From a candidate division WWE3 bacterium RIFOXYC2_FULL_42_13 (GTDB lineage Bacteria > Patescibacteriota > WWE3 > UBA101185 > UBA10185): a DNA stretch of 22,692 bases. Positions 1 to 6,826 of the stretch are shown piece after piece. Location: positions 1 through 22,692 of the forward strand of contig MEWF01000024.1 of NCBI GenBank assembly GCA_001773255.1, written 5' to 3'. Both the position numbers and the translations under genes were made by a program. Position 1 is the stretch's first letter; each line of letters opens with the position of its first letter. A model generated the notes under the pieces. That model had not been told where the DNA came from, did not search any database, and saw only the letters and a list, made by a program, of their open reading frames with translations.

Positions 1-1
1 A

Positions 2-1450
2 GATACGGGCCTGGTATTTTCCGTGAACCACATATCCTCCGGCGAAGAGTTGGTAAGGACAGTTTTTGACGGGATTAAGAGTGGCTCTGCGGTGGCAATG
101 TCGATCAACAACGATCCGCGGGGACTATTTCTAAACTCTTTCGAATATGGAAAAAAAGAGGTCAGTTTCTACTACAACATCGGTGCCCCCAATAATCTTG
201 ATATTTACACTTTGAAACAAGGCGATGTGTCCGTAGCGGGATCTATTGGCGAACTCGAGCCTTGCAGCGATCTTTACGGACAGAGTTCTTATGAGGTCGA
301 AAGACTGGAGGATGGGTTTACTCTGACAGGCAGTGGATTGAAAGCGTGTCTCACACTTCCGGTCGCATCGGTCCTTGAAGGCGACGCAGAGAGCGGCGTT
401 TCTCACCCTTACGTCATAGAAGCCGACATTACCCCAGCCAGCCCCTATTCAATATGCGTTTTCAGTAGCAAGTCAGGTTTGTGCGAGAACTACTACAGGG
501 ACGGTGTTCACATGTTTACCATTAAGGGGGGTATCGGTGATTATTTTCTCAGATTTAACTCAAACGCCTTAGGTAGCAACAGCCCCGTAGCAACCACATT
601 CAGGAATATCAAAATATATTCTGTAGAGGACACCGTTACTTCCCGGGTAATTCTCGACGAGCTCAAAGTTCTCACACCCTTTGTGTCCGAACCGTATAAA
701 GTGGATAAGAACACGTCTTTTGGCGGCAATGCCGTTGATATGGATCATTACTACAGATACTGCAATTTAATGCAAAATCAAGATGAAATACCCAATGTTT
801 CGGGTATGCCGGGTATTTTAACTTATTCTTCGGTTGAAGACGCCGTATGTGACTCTTTTCCCTTCCCGTACTTACCGCAGAATACGGGGTACATTTTGGA
901 AATAAGAGCACGTAATGTGGAGGGGCCGCCTCTGCGTATGTGTTTAACCAATGAATTTTCAAAGAGGTGCGATCTGTATGTAGAGCTTCCCAAGAACCAG
1001 TCAATGGAAAGTTATCACTACCTGATCCCTCCCATGGGCGAGGAAATGGGTTACACAGTGAATTTTTCCAACCTTGTTTTCGGCAGCGATTACACAGAGA
1101 ATCAACTGGAATCTGTACGCCTTTCACCCTTGCCCTATAACTATCTGCGCAGTTTCCACACCGGTGTTCTGCCGGATCCCGGAGAGCAACTAGTCGTTTT
1201 GAACGAAGCCTACGAAAATGGCTGGACCGCTTTCTGCGGTATAAAACCCTGCAATGCCAAACACGTTACAGTTAATAACTGGGCAAACGGTTGGGTGTTT
1301 GAAACAAAAAAGGATGTTTCGGGTATAAAATTTATCTTTTTGCCCGAGCTTTTAGAGTACTTAGGGTTGTTAGTCCTTATTCCCGTGGCGGTATATTCTC
1401 TCAGGTATAAAGAAAAGCCTTCCGAGGAAAAGGAGGGTTATGAAGAATGA
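2..1450 (+). CDS. C-terminal part of a large membrane/surface protein with two beta-rich modules (5' partial)
   Basis: The reading frame is open at the left edge of the window, so the GTG at 23 need not be the true start; I treat this as the 3' end of a longer gene. Numbering from that GTG, the visible ~475 residues contain two similar beta-rich modules. Each has a Cys pair with eight residues between (Cys145/154 and Cys307/316), followed by an aromatic-rich strand pattern. A segment with the pattern NGW...W.NGW follows, then one transmembrane helix near residues 445-460 and a short charged tail (KEKPSEEKEG) that should face the cytoplasm. The layout resembles the extracytoplasmic C-terminal domains of YfhO/GT-C-type glycosyltransferases, but the catalytic part would lie outside the window, so this is inference. 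The 3' end overlaps galE by 11 nt, which suggests a shared operon and a surface-glycan role. I do not recognise a specific family. Confidence 0.7.
   Translation, partial: DTGLVFSVNHISSGEELVRTVFDGIKSGSAVAMSINNDPRGLFLNSFEYGKKEVSFYYNIGAPNNLDIYTLKQGDVSVAGSIGELEPCSDLYGQSSYEVERLEDGFTLTGSGLKACLTLPVASVLEGDAESGVSHPYVIEADITPASPYSICVFSSKSGLCENYYRDGVHMFTIKGGIGDYFLRFNSNALGSNSPVATTFRNIKIYSVEDTVTSRVILDELKVLTPFVSEPYKVDKNTSFGGNAVDMDHYYRYCNLMQNQDEIPNVSGMPGILTYSSVEDAVCDSFPFPYLPQNTGYILEIRARNVEGPPLRMCLTNEFSKRCDLYVELPKNQSMESYHYLIPPMGEEMGYTVNFSNLVFGSDYTENQLESVRLSPLPYNYLRSFHTGVLPDPGEQLVVLNEAYENGWTAFCGIKPCNAKHVTVNNWANGWVFETKKDVSGIKFIFLPELLEYLGLLVLIPVAVYSLRYKEKPSEEKEGYEE
1431..1436 (+). promoter_or_regulatory. Shine-Dalgarno sequence of galE
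   Basis: AGGAGG lies 3 nt before the ATG at 1440, inside the end of the upstream coding sequence. It is one of the few canonical Shine-Dalgarno sequences in the window and belongs to an operon-internal overlapping gene. Confidence 0.6.
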
Positions 1451-2456
1451 GGTTTTAGTCACCGGAGGAGCGGGATACATAGGAAGTCACGCAGTTAAGA
1501 GGTTGTTAAAGGAAAATTACAAAGTTCACGTTCTGGATAATTTTACGACAGGGCGTAGGCAGGCTTTGGAGAACCTAAAAAAGTACGGCGAACTCGAGGT
1601 GATAGAGGCCGATTTACGGGATGGAGAAAAGGTCCGGGAGATACTGAAGGCAAAAAGTATGAAAAACGTCTTTACGGTACTGCATTTTGCCGGGGTGCTA
1701 TCGGTAAACGAATCCATGCAGAACCCCCACAAGTATTTTCTTAACAATGTGATGGGTTCGGTCAACCTTCTGGAAGGCTTGAAGGAAGCCGGTATAAAGA
1801 ATATCATTTTTTCTTCTACCTGCGCTACCTACGGTGACTCTCAATATTTGCCTATAGACGAAAAACATGCGCAGAATCCCACTAATCCATACGGGGAATC
1901 AAAACTTATGGTGGAGAAAGCTATAAAATGGTACTCGGAGCTGTTCGAACTGCGCTACGTAATTTTCCGCTACTTTAACGTGTTCGGTTCCGATCCGGAT
2001 TGTGACATTGGCTACAATTCTTTGCCTGCTGTACATCTTGTGCAAAGCGCGGTCAGGGGTGCCATGGGACTTTCTCCCTTCAGGGTAATGTGTGCCGATA
2101 ATTTTAATACCCGCGACGGTACTCCGGTCAGAGACTACATTGACGTAAACGATTTGGTGGATGCACATTTCAAGGCCGTGAAGTATTTGGAATCCGGCGG
2201 AAACAGCGACATTTTCAATCTGGGAACGGGAAAAGGCTTTACCGTATATGAAATAATTGACCAAGTAGAGAAAACTGTGGGAAACAAGTTCGACCGCTTT
2301 CCGGGAGAGATACGCCAAGGAGAATATGCAGAGGTTTACGCCAACTACGATAAGGCTAAGTCCGTCCTTGGGTGGAACCCTTCCACACCCCTGGAGACGG
2401 GTATTAACAACCTTGTTAGGTGGTTTAAAAAGTATCCCAACGGTCTTGAGAACTGA
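1440..2456 (+). CDS. galE: UDP-glucose 4-epimerase (GalE-type extended SDR)
   Basis: NAD-dependent epimerase that interconverts UDP-glucose and UDP-galactose (or the N-acetyl forms), supplying cytoplasmic sugar donors for cell-surface glycans. The 338-residue length is normal for GalE. The N-terminus carries the Rossmann motif GGAGYIG (residues 9-15). The catalytic Tyr151 and Lys155 sit in PYGESK, and the catalytic Ser/Thr position is Thr127 in SSTCATYG. Typical GalE signatures such as RYFNVFG, TRDGTPVRDYIDV and NLGTGKGF also follow. The ATG at 1440 is supported by AGGAGG three bases upstream and by an 11-nt overlap with the preceding membrane-protein gene, indicating cotranscription and translational coupling. 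Exact substrate (UDP-Glc versus UDP-GlcNAc) cannot be decided from the sequence. Confidence 0.95.
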   Translation: MKNEVLVTGGAGYIGSHAVKRLLKENYKVHVLDNFTTGRRQALENLKKYGELEVIEADLRDGEKVREILKAKSMKNVFTVLHFAGVLSVNESMQNPHKYFLNNVMGSVNLLEGLKEAGIKNIIFSSTCATYGDSQYLPIDEKHAQNPTNPYGESKLMVEKAIKWYSELFELRYVIFRYFNVFGSDPDCDIGYNSLPAVHLVQSAVRGAMGLSPFRVMCADNFNTRDGTPVRDYIDVNDLVDAHFKAVKYLESGGNSDIFNLGTGKGFTVYEIIDQVEKTVGNKFDRFPGEIRQGEYAEVYANYDKAKSVLGWNPSTPLETGINNLVRWFKKYPNGLEN

Positions 2457-2491
2457 CCTCCAACCGTCCCATCCCAGACAACCCCATAGTG

Positions 2492-2520
2492 TTGACAAAA
2501 AAGCCGACTTAGGCTAGAAT
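2492..2520 (+). promoter_or_regulatory. Strong sigma70-type promoter upstream of the LPETG gene
   Basis: TTGACA (2492-2497), a 17-nt spacer and TAGAAT (2515-2520) give a near-consensus promoter. The predicted transcription start is about 2527, leaving ~116 nt before the ATG at 2643. It could drive the surface-protein gene with a structured leader, or a separate small RNA. Confidence 0.8.
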
Positions 2521-2526
2521 ACCCAC

Positions 2527-2640
2527 ATGATTGATCTGTACGATCAGTCCAGGAGTACTAAGTTCCCTGCCAGATCAACAAAAACTGCCATATTTAACTT
2601 GTCGTAAGGCAAGATCAGTATGGGTTTTGTTATTTAAATT
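2527..2640 (+). ncRNA. Structured 5' leader or small RNA upstream of the LPETG surface-protein gene
   Basis: This segment lies between a strong promoter and the next gene and has no convincing coding sequence. Visible structure: an 8-bp stem TTGATCTG (2531-2538) with CAGATCAA (2571-2578); and a second arm in which AAAAC (2581-2585) plus CCATA (2588-2592) pair with TATGG (2619-2623) plus GTTTT (2624-2628). That arm encloses a 6-bp hairpin CTTGTC/GGCAAG closed by a GTAA (GNRA-type) tetraloop at 2598-2613. The arm ends in a T-rich run, as an intrinsic terminator or attenuator would. It does not match any riboswitch class I can recall. The structure is my hand fold, not a computed one. Confidence 0.45.
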
Positions 2641-2642
2641 AT

Positions 2643-3260
2643 ATGAAAGAAAAAGGTTACAAGTTAATAGCTTTGGTAATAGTCGTAGCAGGCTTGTCCC
2701 TTTTATCAAGCGACAAAGCCCTTGCTGATTGCGAGTCAAATTACGGTGGAGGCGAAACCTGCATAATCAATAAGAGGTTTAGCATAGAAAAGAAAGTCAG
2801 AATAGAAGGGGACGATGATTGGGAATCTAAAGTCACCGACGTCAAAGAAGACGATGTCGTAGAGTTTAGAATAAAGATCAAAAACCTTTCTGATGAAGAC
2901 GCCGACATAGATTTTGATGACATGAAGATGAGCGATTCTCTACCTAAAGAAATGGATAGAGTAGGAGGCTCAGGTCTGACGGAATCCTGGGACGATTTCG
3001 AACCCGGTGAGACCGAAACCTTTATTATAAAGGCTAAGATCGATTCGGATGAGTTTGATAGGGATGAAGCTTTTGACAAATGTATAGTAAACAAAGCTAA
3101 AGTTCAGTGGGGTGACGAATTTGAAGGTTCTGACACCGCCACTGTATGTTTCGGTGACGGCGAACCTAAAGAGTTACCCGAAACCGGAGCTGTATCGGTA
3201 ACAGGTATAGCAGGAATCGGATCATTGCTAGTCGGAGCTTTTCTGAGAAAGAAAAGATAA
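2643..3260 (+). CDS. LPETG-anchored acidic cell-surface protein
   Basis: Small exported protein of 205 residues. Residues 1-28 form a signal peptide: a KEKGYK basic start, a hydrophobic core, and an ALA-type cleavage site before DCESNYGG. The mature domain is very acidic (runs such as EGDDDWE and SDEDADIDFDD). It has the beta-sandwich style of DUF11/CARDB-like domains, with four cysteines that could form two disulfides. The C-terminus has a complete cell-wall sorting signal: LPETG at residues 178-182, a hydrophobic segment and a terminal RKKR. A sortase is the next gene, so this is its probable substrate. There is no Shine-Dalgarno sequence before the ATG. The gene sits behind a strong promoter with a structured leader. 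The specific surface role is unknown. Confidence 0.85.
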   Translation: MKEKGYKLIALVIVVAGLSLLSSDKALADCESNYGGGETCIINKRFSIEKKVRIEGDDDWESKVTDVKEDDVVEFRIKIKNLSDEDADIDFDDMKMSDSLPKEMDRVGGSGLTESWDDFEPGETETFIIKAKIDSDEFDRDEAFDKCIVNKAKVQWGDEFEGSDTATVCFGDGEPKELPETGAVSVTGIAGIGSLLVGAFLRKKR

Positions 3261-3388
3261 CTCCTATTGGGGTTATCCCGCCGAGATAAACTTCTACGGA
3301 CACGCGTCTGTATGAAGTCCCCGTTTGCCCTTTGCCTTTGGGCAGGGGGCAGAATGGTTGGGTTTGGGTTACTTACTCGACCATTCTG
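3256..3388 (+). ncRNA. Run of four adjacent stable hairpins between the LPETG gene and the sortase gene
   Basis: The non-coding stretch is almost completely filled by four consecutive inverted repeats. P1: GATAACTCC/GGGGTTATC (3256-3277, loop TATT). P2: a 12-bp stem with one bulge (3290-3318, loop ACGC). P3: CCCC plus TGCCC pairing with GGGCA plus GGGG (3319-3348). P4: CAGAATGGTTG/CGACCATTCTG, 11 bp with one G-T pair (3350-3388, loop 17). P1 includes the stop codon of the LPETG gene. No hairpin is followed by a good T-run, so this is not a simple terminator. It could be a processed or stabilising RNA element, a 3' UTR, or an unknown structured RNA. It ends 20 nt before the sortase -10 element. 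Confidence 0.5.
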
Positions 3389-3408
3389 TTCCTTGCCTAA
3401 AATTTTCA

Positions 3409-3414
3409 CATAAT
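3409..3414 (+). promoter_or_regulatory. -10 element of the sortase gene (leaderless geometry)
   Basis: CATAAT sits six bases before the ATG at 3421, placing the expected transcription start at the A of the start codon. No convincing -35 is visible at the normal distance. Confidence 0.45.
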
Positions 3415-3420
3415 TTCACT

Positions 3421-4062
3421 ATGAATTTATCTAACGGACCAAAAAAATTTATATTTTTAATACTATTTTCGGCTCTTTTGCTGGGTAGTGGTTATCTTGC
3501 CTATGCAAAAGGTCTGTTACCGGATTTCGTCAGGAAAGACGAAACATCCGTAGAACAACCCGTACAGGAACAGGTATCGGTTTTTGAACCGGTGACAAAG
3601 CCTATTTTTATGCCTCCTATCCACGTTTCCATAAAAGAAAGGAATATTAGCGCCGATATTGTTGAAGTAGGGTTACAGGCCGACGGTACTTTGGATACTC
3701 CTAAAAAATGGAACGAAGCGGGTTGGTACAAAAAGAGCGCTAAGCCCGGTGAAGAGGGTAATGTGATAATCAACGCACACTTCGACGACAATCTTGGTAG
3801 ACCCGCCGCTTTTTGGCAGTTGAAAAACGCCACCGTAGGTGATACAGTTCTTTTAGAAGACAGTTTAGGTAGATTGTATGCTTACCAGATCGTCGATTCT
3901 TTTTTAGTCGATATCAAAGACCCAGATAGGCTTGAGGTATTGGAAGATACCAAAGGCAAATCGGAGTTAACATTGATCACCTGCGGTGGAATATGGCTTC
4001 CCGGTCAATCGACGTATGATAAAAGACTCGTTGTGAAGGCCGAACTTATCGATTCCTTTTGA
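3421..4062 (+). CDS. Sortase family transpeptidase
   Basis: Membrane-anchored cysteine transpeptidase that cleaves an LPxTG-type signal and transfers the protein to a cell-surface acceptor. The 213-residue product has an N-terminal membrane anchor (residues ~9-29), a linker, and a sortase beta-barrel domain. Catalytic residues are visible: His120 in INAHFD, Cys188 in LITCGG, and Arg202 in YDKRLVV. The GWY...PGEEGN pattern and small size resemble class E/F sortases. An in-frame upstream start at 3325 would add residues translated through hairpins P3/P4 and is less likely; the ATG at 3421 precedes a proper signal anchor and has a -10 hexamer six bases upstream. The preceding gene encodes an LPETG protein, making a dedicated enzyme-substrate pair likely. 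A 20-bp hairpin follows the stop codon. Confidence 0.88.
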   Translation: MNLSNGPKKFIFLILFSALLLGSGYLAYAKGLLPDFVRKDETSVEQPVQEQVSVFEPVTKPIFMPPIHVSIKERNISADIVEVGLQADGTLDTPKKWNEAGWYKKSAKPGEEGNVIINAHFDDNLGRPAAFWQLKNATVGDTVLLEDSLGRLYAYQIVDSFLVDIKDPDRLEVLEDTKGKSELTLITCGGIWLPGQSTYDKRLVVKAELIDSF

Positions 4063-4072
4063 TTCGGATGAG

Positions 4073-4123
4073 GCTTAAAGTCGGGAGGTAGCAAGGGGCA
4101 GTGGCTATCTCCCGGCTTTAGGC
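4073..4123 (+). terminator. 20-bp hairpin between sortase and rho (terminator or rho attenuator)
   Basis: AAAGTCGGGAGGTAGC (4077-4092) pairs over 16 bp, two of them G-T, with 4104-4119 around an 11-nt loop. The pairing extends by four more pairs to 4073/4123. A small AGGC/GCCT hairpin (4120-4131) overlaps its base and would compete with it. There is no immediate T-run; ATTTCATTTTT comes ~25 nt later. It may end or stabilise the sortase transcript, or act in the leader of rho, a gene that is autoregulated by attenuation in other bacteria. Confidence 0.5.
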
Positions 4124-4172
4124 AAGCGCCTGAACAGATTGATGTATAAATTTCATTTTTAAACAATTAAAT

Positions 4173-5534
4173 ATGCCGATTAGAAAAACTGTAGATACAA
4201 GTAAAGATAGTAATTTGATTAATAATGGTGTTCAATCCACCGACACTTTCGGTGTCAGGAAGAAAACGCCTGTTTCCAAAGCTCCGGCGGCGGATAATGT
4301 GGAGAGCGTTTCTCCTGTTGTTGAGACGGAAGGTGTAAAAGAAGTTCCCGCAGTGGCGGCTCCATTATATTCGTATCAGCACAAACCTAATAATTCTCCG
4401 GAGGATTATGGTTCCAACGGCGATTCCGTCGGTATAGAAGGAATGCTAGAGATATTAAACGACTACGGCGTCATAAGACAGAGAGAAAAAGTCGAATCAG
4501 ATCTCCCCCGCGATGTTTATATTAGTCATTCTCAGATAAAAAGATTTAACCTTAGAAAAGGTGACAGCATAAAAGGATACGCAAGACCTCCCAAAGAAGG
4601 GGAGAGGTATCTTTCCTTGCTTAGGATAGAATCCGTTGAAGGCATCGAGCCCGAAAGTGCGAGGAAAAGACCTCATTTCACCGAGCTTACACCTATTTTC
4701 CCTAAGGACTGGATGAAGCTCGAAACGACCAAAGATGTTATTTCCACCAGACTTATCGACCTGATCGCGCCTATCGGAAAAGGGCAAAGGGCGATGCTCG
4801 TTGCTCCTCCCAAAGCCGGTAAGACCTTCTTGTTAATGGATATTGCCAACGGTATAACGACCAATCATCCGGAAATAGTGCTAATGGTGGCACTCATCGG
4901 GGAACGTCCGGAAGAGGTCACACACTTTAGCCGAAATGTAAAAGGCGAAGTTTACGCGAGTAATTTCGATGAAAGAGCGGAAGAACAGACCCGCGTTTCG
5001 GAACTGTGTCTGGAAAGAGCGAAAAGATTGGCCGAAAGAGGCAAGGACGTTGTCATTCTCATGGACTCTATAACCAGACTCGCCCGTGCGTATAACATGG
5101 TCGCGCCTCCTTCAGGACGAACTTTAACAGGCGGCTTTGATCCCGCAGCTTTATATCCCGCCAAGCACTTTTTCGGTGCCGCCAGAAACTTTGAGGAAAA
5201 AGGCAGTTTAACCATAATTGCGACCGCTCTGGTAGAGACCGGTTCAAGAATGGATGATGTTATCTTCGAGGAGTTCAAAGGTACCGGTAACATGGAGCTG
5301 AGACTCGATAGAAGTCTGTCCGAAAGACGTATTTTCCCGGCAATAGATATAAAATCAAGCGGTACAAGACATGAGGAGCAGTTATTCGATGCTCCTACAC
5401 TGGAAAAGGTATACAGGCTGAGAAGAATGGTCGATCTTTTGGACGAAAGGGATGCCACTGACCTTGTGATAGACAGACTCAAGAAGACAAAGACCAACAA
5501 GGACTTTCTTGATACTCTTCACACGGGAGCCTAA
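4173..5534 (+). CDS. rho: Transcription termination factor Rho
   Basis: Hexameric RNA-dependent ATPase/helicase that terminates transcription on C-rich, untranslated RNA. The 453-residue protein has an unusual N-terminus: residues ~1-75 are low-complexity and polar and show no clear Rho_N domain. This is followed by the cold-shock/S1-like RNA-binding domain (from YGVIRQ to SVEG, residues ~98-155) and the RecA-like ATPase domain. Walker A is APPKAGKT with Lys217. Other Rho signatures are LIGERPEEVT, VVILMDSITRLARAYN, the Q-loop/R-loop regions and the RLDRSLSERR segment. The ATG at 4173 has no Shine-Dalgarno sequence; TATAAA at 4145-4150 could be its -10 element, giving a ~16-nt leader. The upstream 20-bp hairpin may be part of its regulation. 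The next gene begins ~90 nt downstream behind its own promoter. Confidence 0.97.
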   Translation: MPIRKTVDTSKDSNLINNGVQSTDTFGVRKKTPVSKAPAADNVESVSPVVETEGVKEVPAVAAPLYSYQHKPNNSPEDYGSNGDSVGIEGMLEILNDYGVIRQREKVESDLPRDVYISHSQIKRFNLRKGDSIKGYARPPKEGERYLSLLRIESVEGIEPESARKRPHFTELTPIFPKDWMKLETTKDVISTRLIDLIAPIGKGQRAMLVAPPKAGKTFLLMDIANGITTNHPEIVLMVALIGERPEEVTHFSRNVKGEVYASNFDERAEEQTRVSELCLERAKRLAERGKDVVILMDSITRLARAYNMVAPPSGRTLTGGFDPAALYPAKHFFGAARNFEEKGSLTIIATALVETGSRMDDVIFEEFKGTGNMELRLDRSLSERRIFPAIDIKSSGTRHEEQLFDAPTLEKVYRLRRMVDLLDERDATDLVIDRLKKTKTNKDFLDTLHTGA

Positions 5535-5561
5535 TCCATAAAATACCCCCGGGTTTCGGAT

Positions 5562-5590
5562 TTGCCGTTAAATTGCGGTATTGGTAAAAT
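5562..5590 (+). promoter_or_regulatory. Promoter of the M23 peptidase-obg unit
   Basis: TTGCCG (5562-5567), a 17-nt spacer and TAAAAT (5585-5590). The expected start is ~5597, giving a 25-nt leader before the ATG at 5622 with no Shine-Dalgarno sequence. Confidence 0.5.
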
Positions 5591-5621
5591 CGGTAGAGTG
5601 CCCTCCGACTAGTCAGCGGTT

Positions 5622-6824
5622 ATGGTTTTTACTATTAAACGCCCGGCGTCTAAACGTTTTTTTCAGCTCAGTTTCGAAGGATTTAGGCCCCAAGGACGTA
5701 ACAAATTTGAACAGTTCGTAAACATATGGGCGGAGTTTTTCCGTTCTCTGTTGGAGTATCTGTGGGACAAGATTGTGGACCTCCTTTTTTTGATCGGGGC
5801 GGTCATCTATTTTTTGTTCCAATTACCCTCGGCGGCGAAATCTTTTGTCGTCAAAAAGCTGATCTGGTCTCGGGGGAAGCTCGGCAGACCATTGGCTTTT
5901 GCCACTGTTGTCGCAGTGTCGTTGGTAGTTTTCACGATCGGTGAGGTTTTGAGCAGCTACGATTTTATTGCAAGTCCTCAGGTTAGAGCGGACTATATAG
6001 CCACGTCGAGCGACATCATTCCAAAGAGGGAGATGGCTGTGACGACCGTACCCGAGGAGAGAAAGAGAACCGAATCTTACGTGTATAAGATTGAGTCGGG
6101 AGATACTCTCTACAGCGTGGGGCAAAAGTTCAAAATATCAGTTGACGCATTGAAATATGTTAACAACCTTTCCGACAACTCGATACTCAAAGTAGGGCAG
6201 GACATAACAGTACCCCCCGTGGCCGGTCTAATTCATACGGTTGAGAGAGGAGACACACTTACTTCAATCGCATTAAAATATGACGTTCCGACACAAGCGG
6301 TGGCCGATTTTAATTACTTGTTAGATACCTCAAGTCTGGCTCTTGGCACGGAACTAGTTATCCCCGGTGGAAAAGTGCCTAAAATTGTGCCGGTAGTTTC
6401 GGTATATTCAGGGGCTCCGTCGACAGGCATCTCTCCTGCGGCGTCTGCCAACAGAGGGTTTTGTGTTTGGCCGACAACGGTCAGGATAATTACTCAATAC
6501 TATAGTTGGTACCACGATGGCCTCGATATAGCCACACCCCATAACATTGCCCTACCTCCATTGCTGGCCTGTACCTCAGGGACAGTGGTCAGAGCAGGGT
6601 GGGATCCTTTTGGATTGGGATTGCACGTGAGGATCGATCATGGAAATGGTTATGAGACAGTTTATGGCCATATGAGCCGTATTGATGTAAGCTATGGCCA
6701 GAAAGTTTCGCGTGGCGAAATTATAGGACTTATGGGTAACACCGGAAGATCGACCGGCCCCCACGTTCACTTTACAATTAAATATAACGGTATCGCTCAG
6801 GATCCTTTTAATTTTATTCAATAA
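5622..6824 (+). CDS. Membrane-anchored M23 (LytM-type) peptidase with two LysM domains
   Basis: Predicted zinc endopeptidase (or regulator) acting on peptidoglycan cross-bridges outside the membrane. The 400-residue product has two hydrophobic segments near residues 45-67 and 87-110. LysM repeats follow at ~153-197 (IESGDTLYSVGQ...GQDITVP) and ~207-249 (VERGDTLTSIAL...LVIPGG). A C-terminal M23 domain runs from ~285 to 400. Its zinc ligands are intact: His298 and Asp302 in HDGLD, and His383 in HVHF; His350 (GHM) and His381 complete the active site, so the enzyme should be catalytic. An in-frame TAG at 5610 rules out a longer N-terminus. obg starts 2 nt after the stop codon, so the two are probably cotranscribed, linking wall remodelling with growth control. 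Confidence 0.93.
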   Translation: MVFTIKRPASKRFFQLSFEGFRPQGRNKFEQFVNIWAEFFRSLLEYLWDKIVDLLFLIGAVIYFLFQLPSAAKSFVVKKLIWSRGKLGRPLAFATVVAVSLVVFTIGEVLSSYDFIASPQVRADYIATSSDIIPKREMAVTTVPEERKRTESYVYKIESGDTLYSVGQKFKISVDALKYVNNLSDNSILKVGQDITVPPVAGLIHTVERGDTLTSIALKYDVPTQAVADFNYLLDTSSLALGTELVIPGGKVPKIVPVVSVYSGAPSTGISPAASANRGFCVWPTTVRIITQYYSWYHDGLDIATPHNIALPPLLACTSGTVVRAGWDPFGLGLHVRIDHGNGYETVYGHMSRIDVSYGQKVSRGEIIGLMGNTGRSTGPHVHFTIKYNGIAQDPFNFIQ

Positions 6825-6826
6825 AA

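Noticed and set aside
672..1127. Minus-strand open frame of 151 codons inside the first gene
   Set aside because: Shadow of the plus-strand coding frame, with no start signal or recognisable domain.
2531..2728. Plus-strand open frame over the LPETG leader
   Set aside because: It overlaps the LPETG signal-peptide coding region in another frame and the residues look random; the paired stems favour an RNA element.
3325..3420. Extended sortase start at 3325
   Set aside because: The extra residues are read through stable hairpins P3/P4 and do not resemble sortase; the ATG at 3421 begins a proper membrane anchor.
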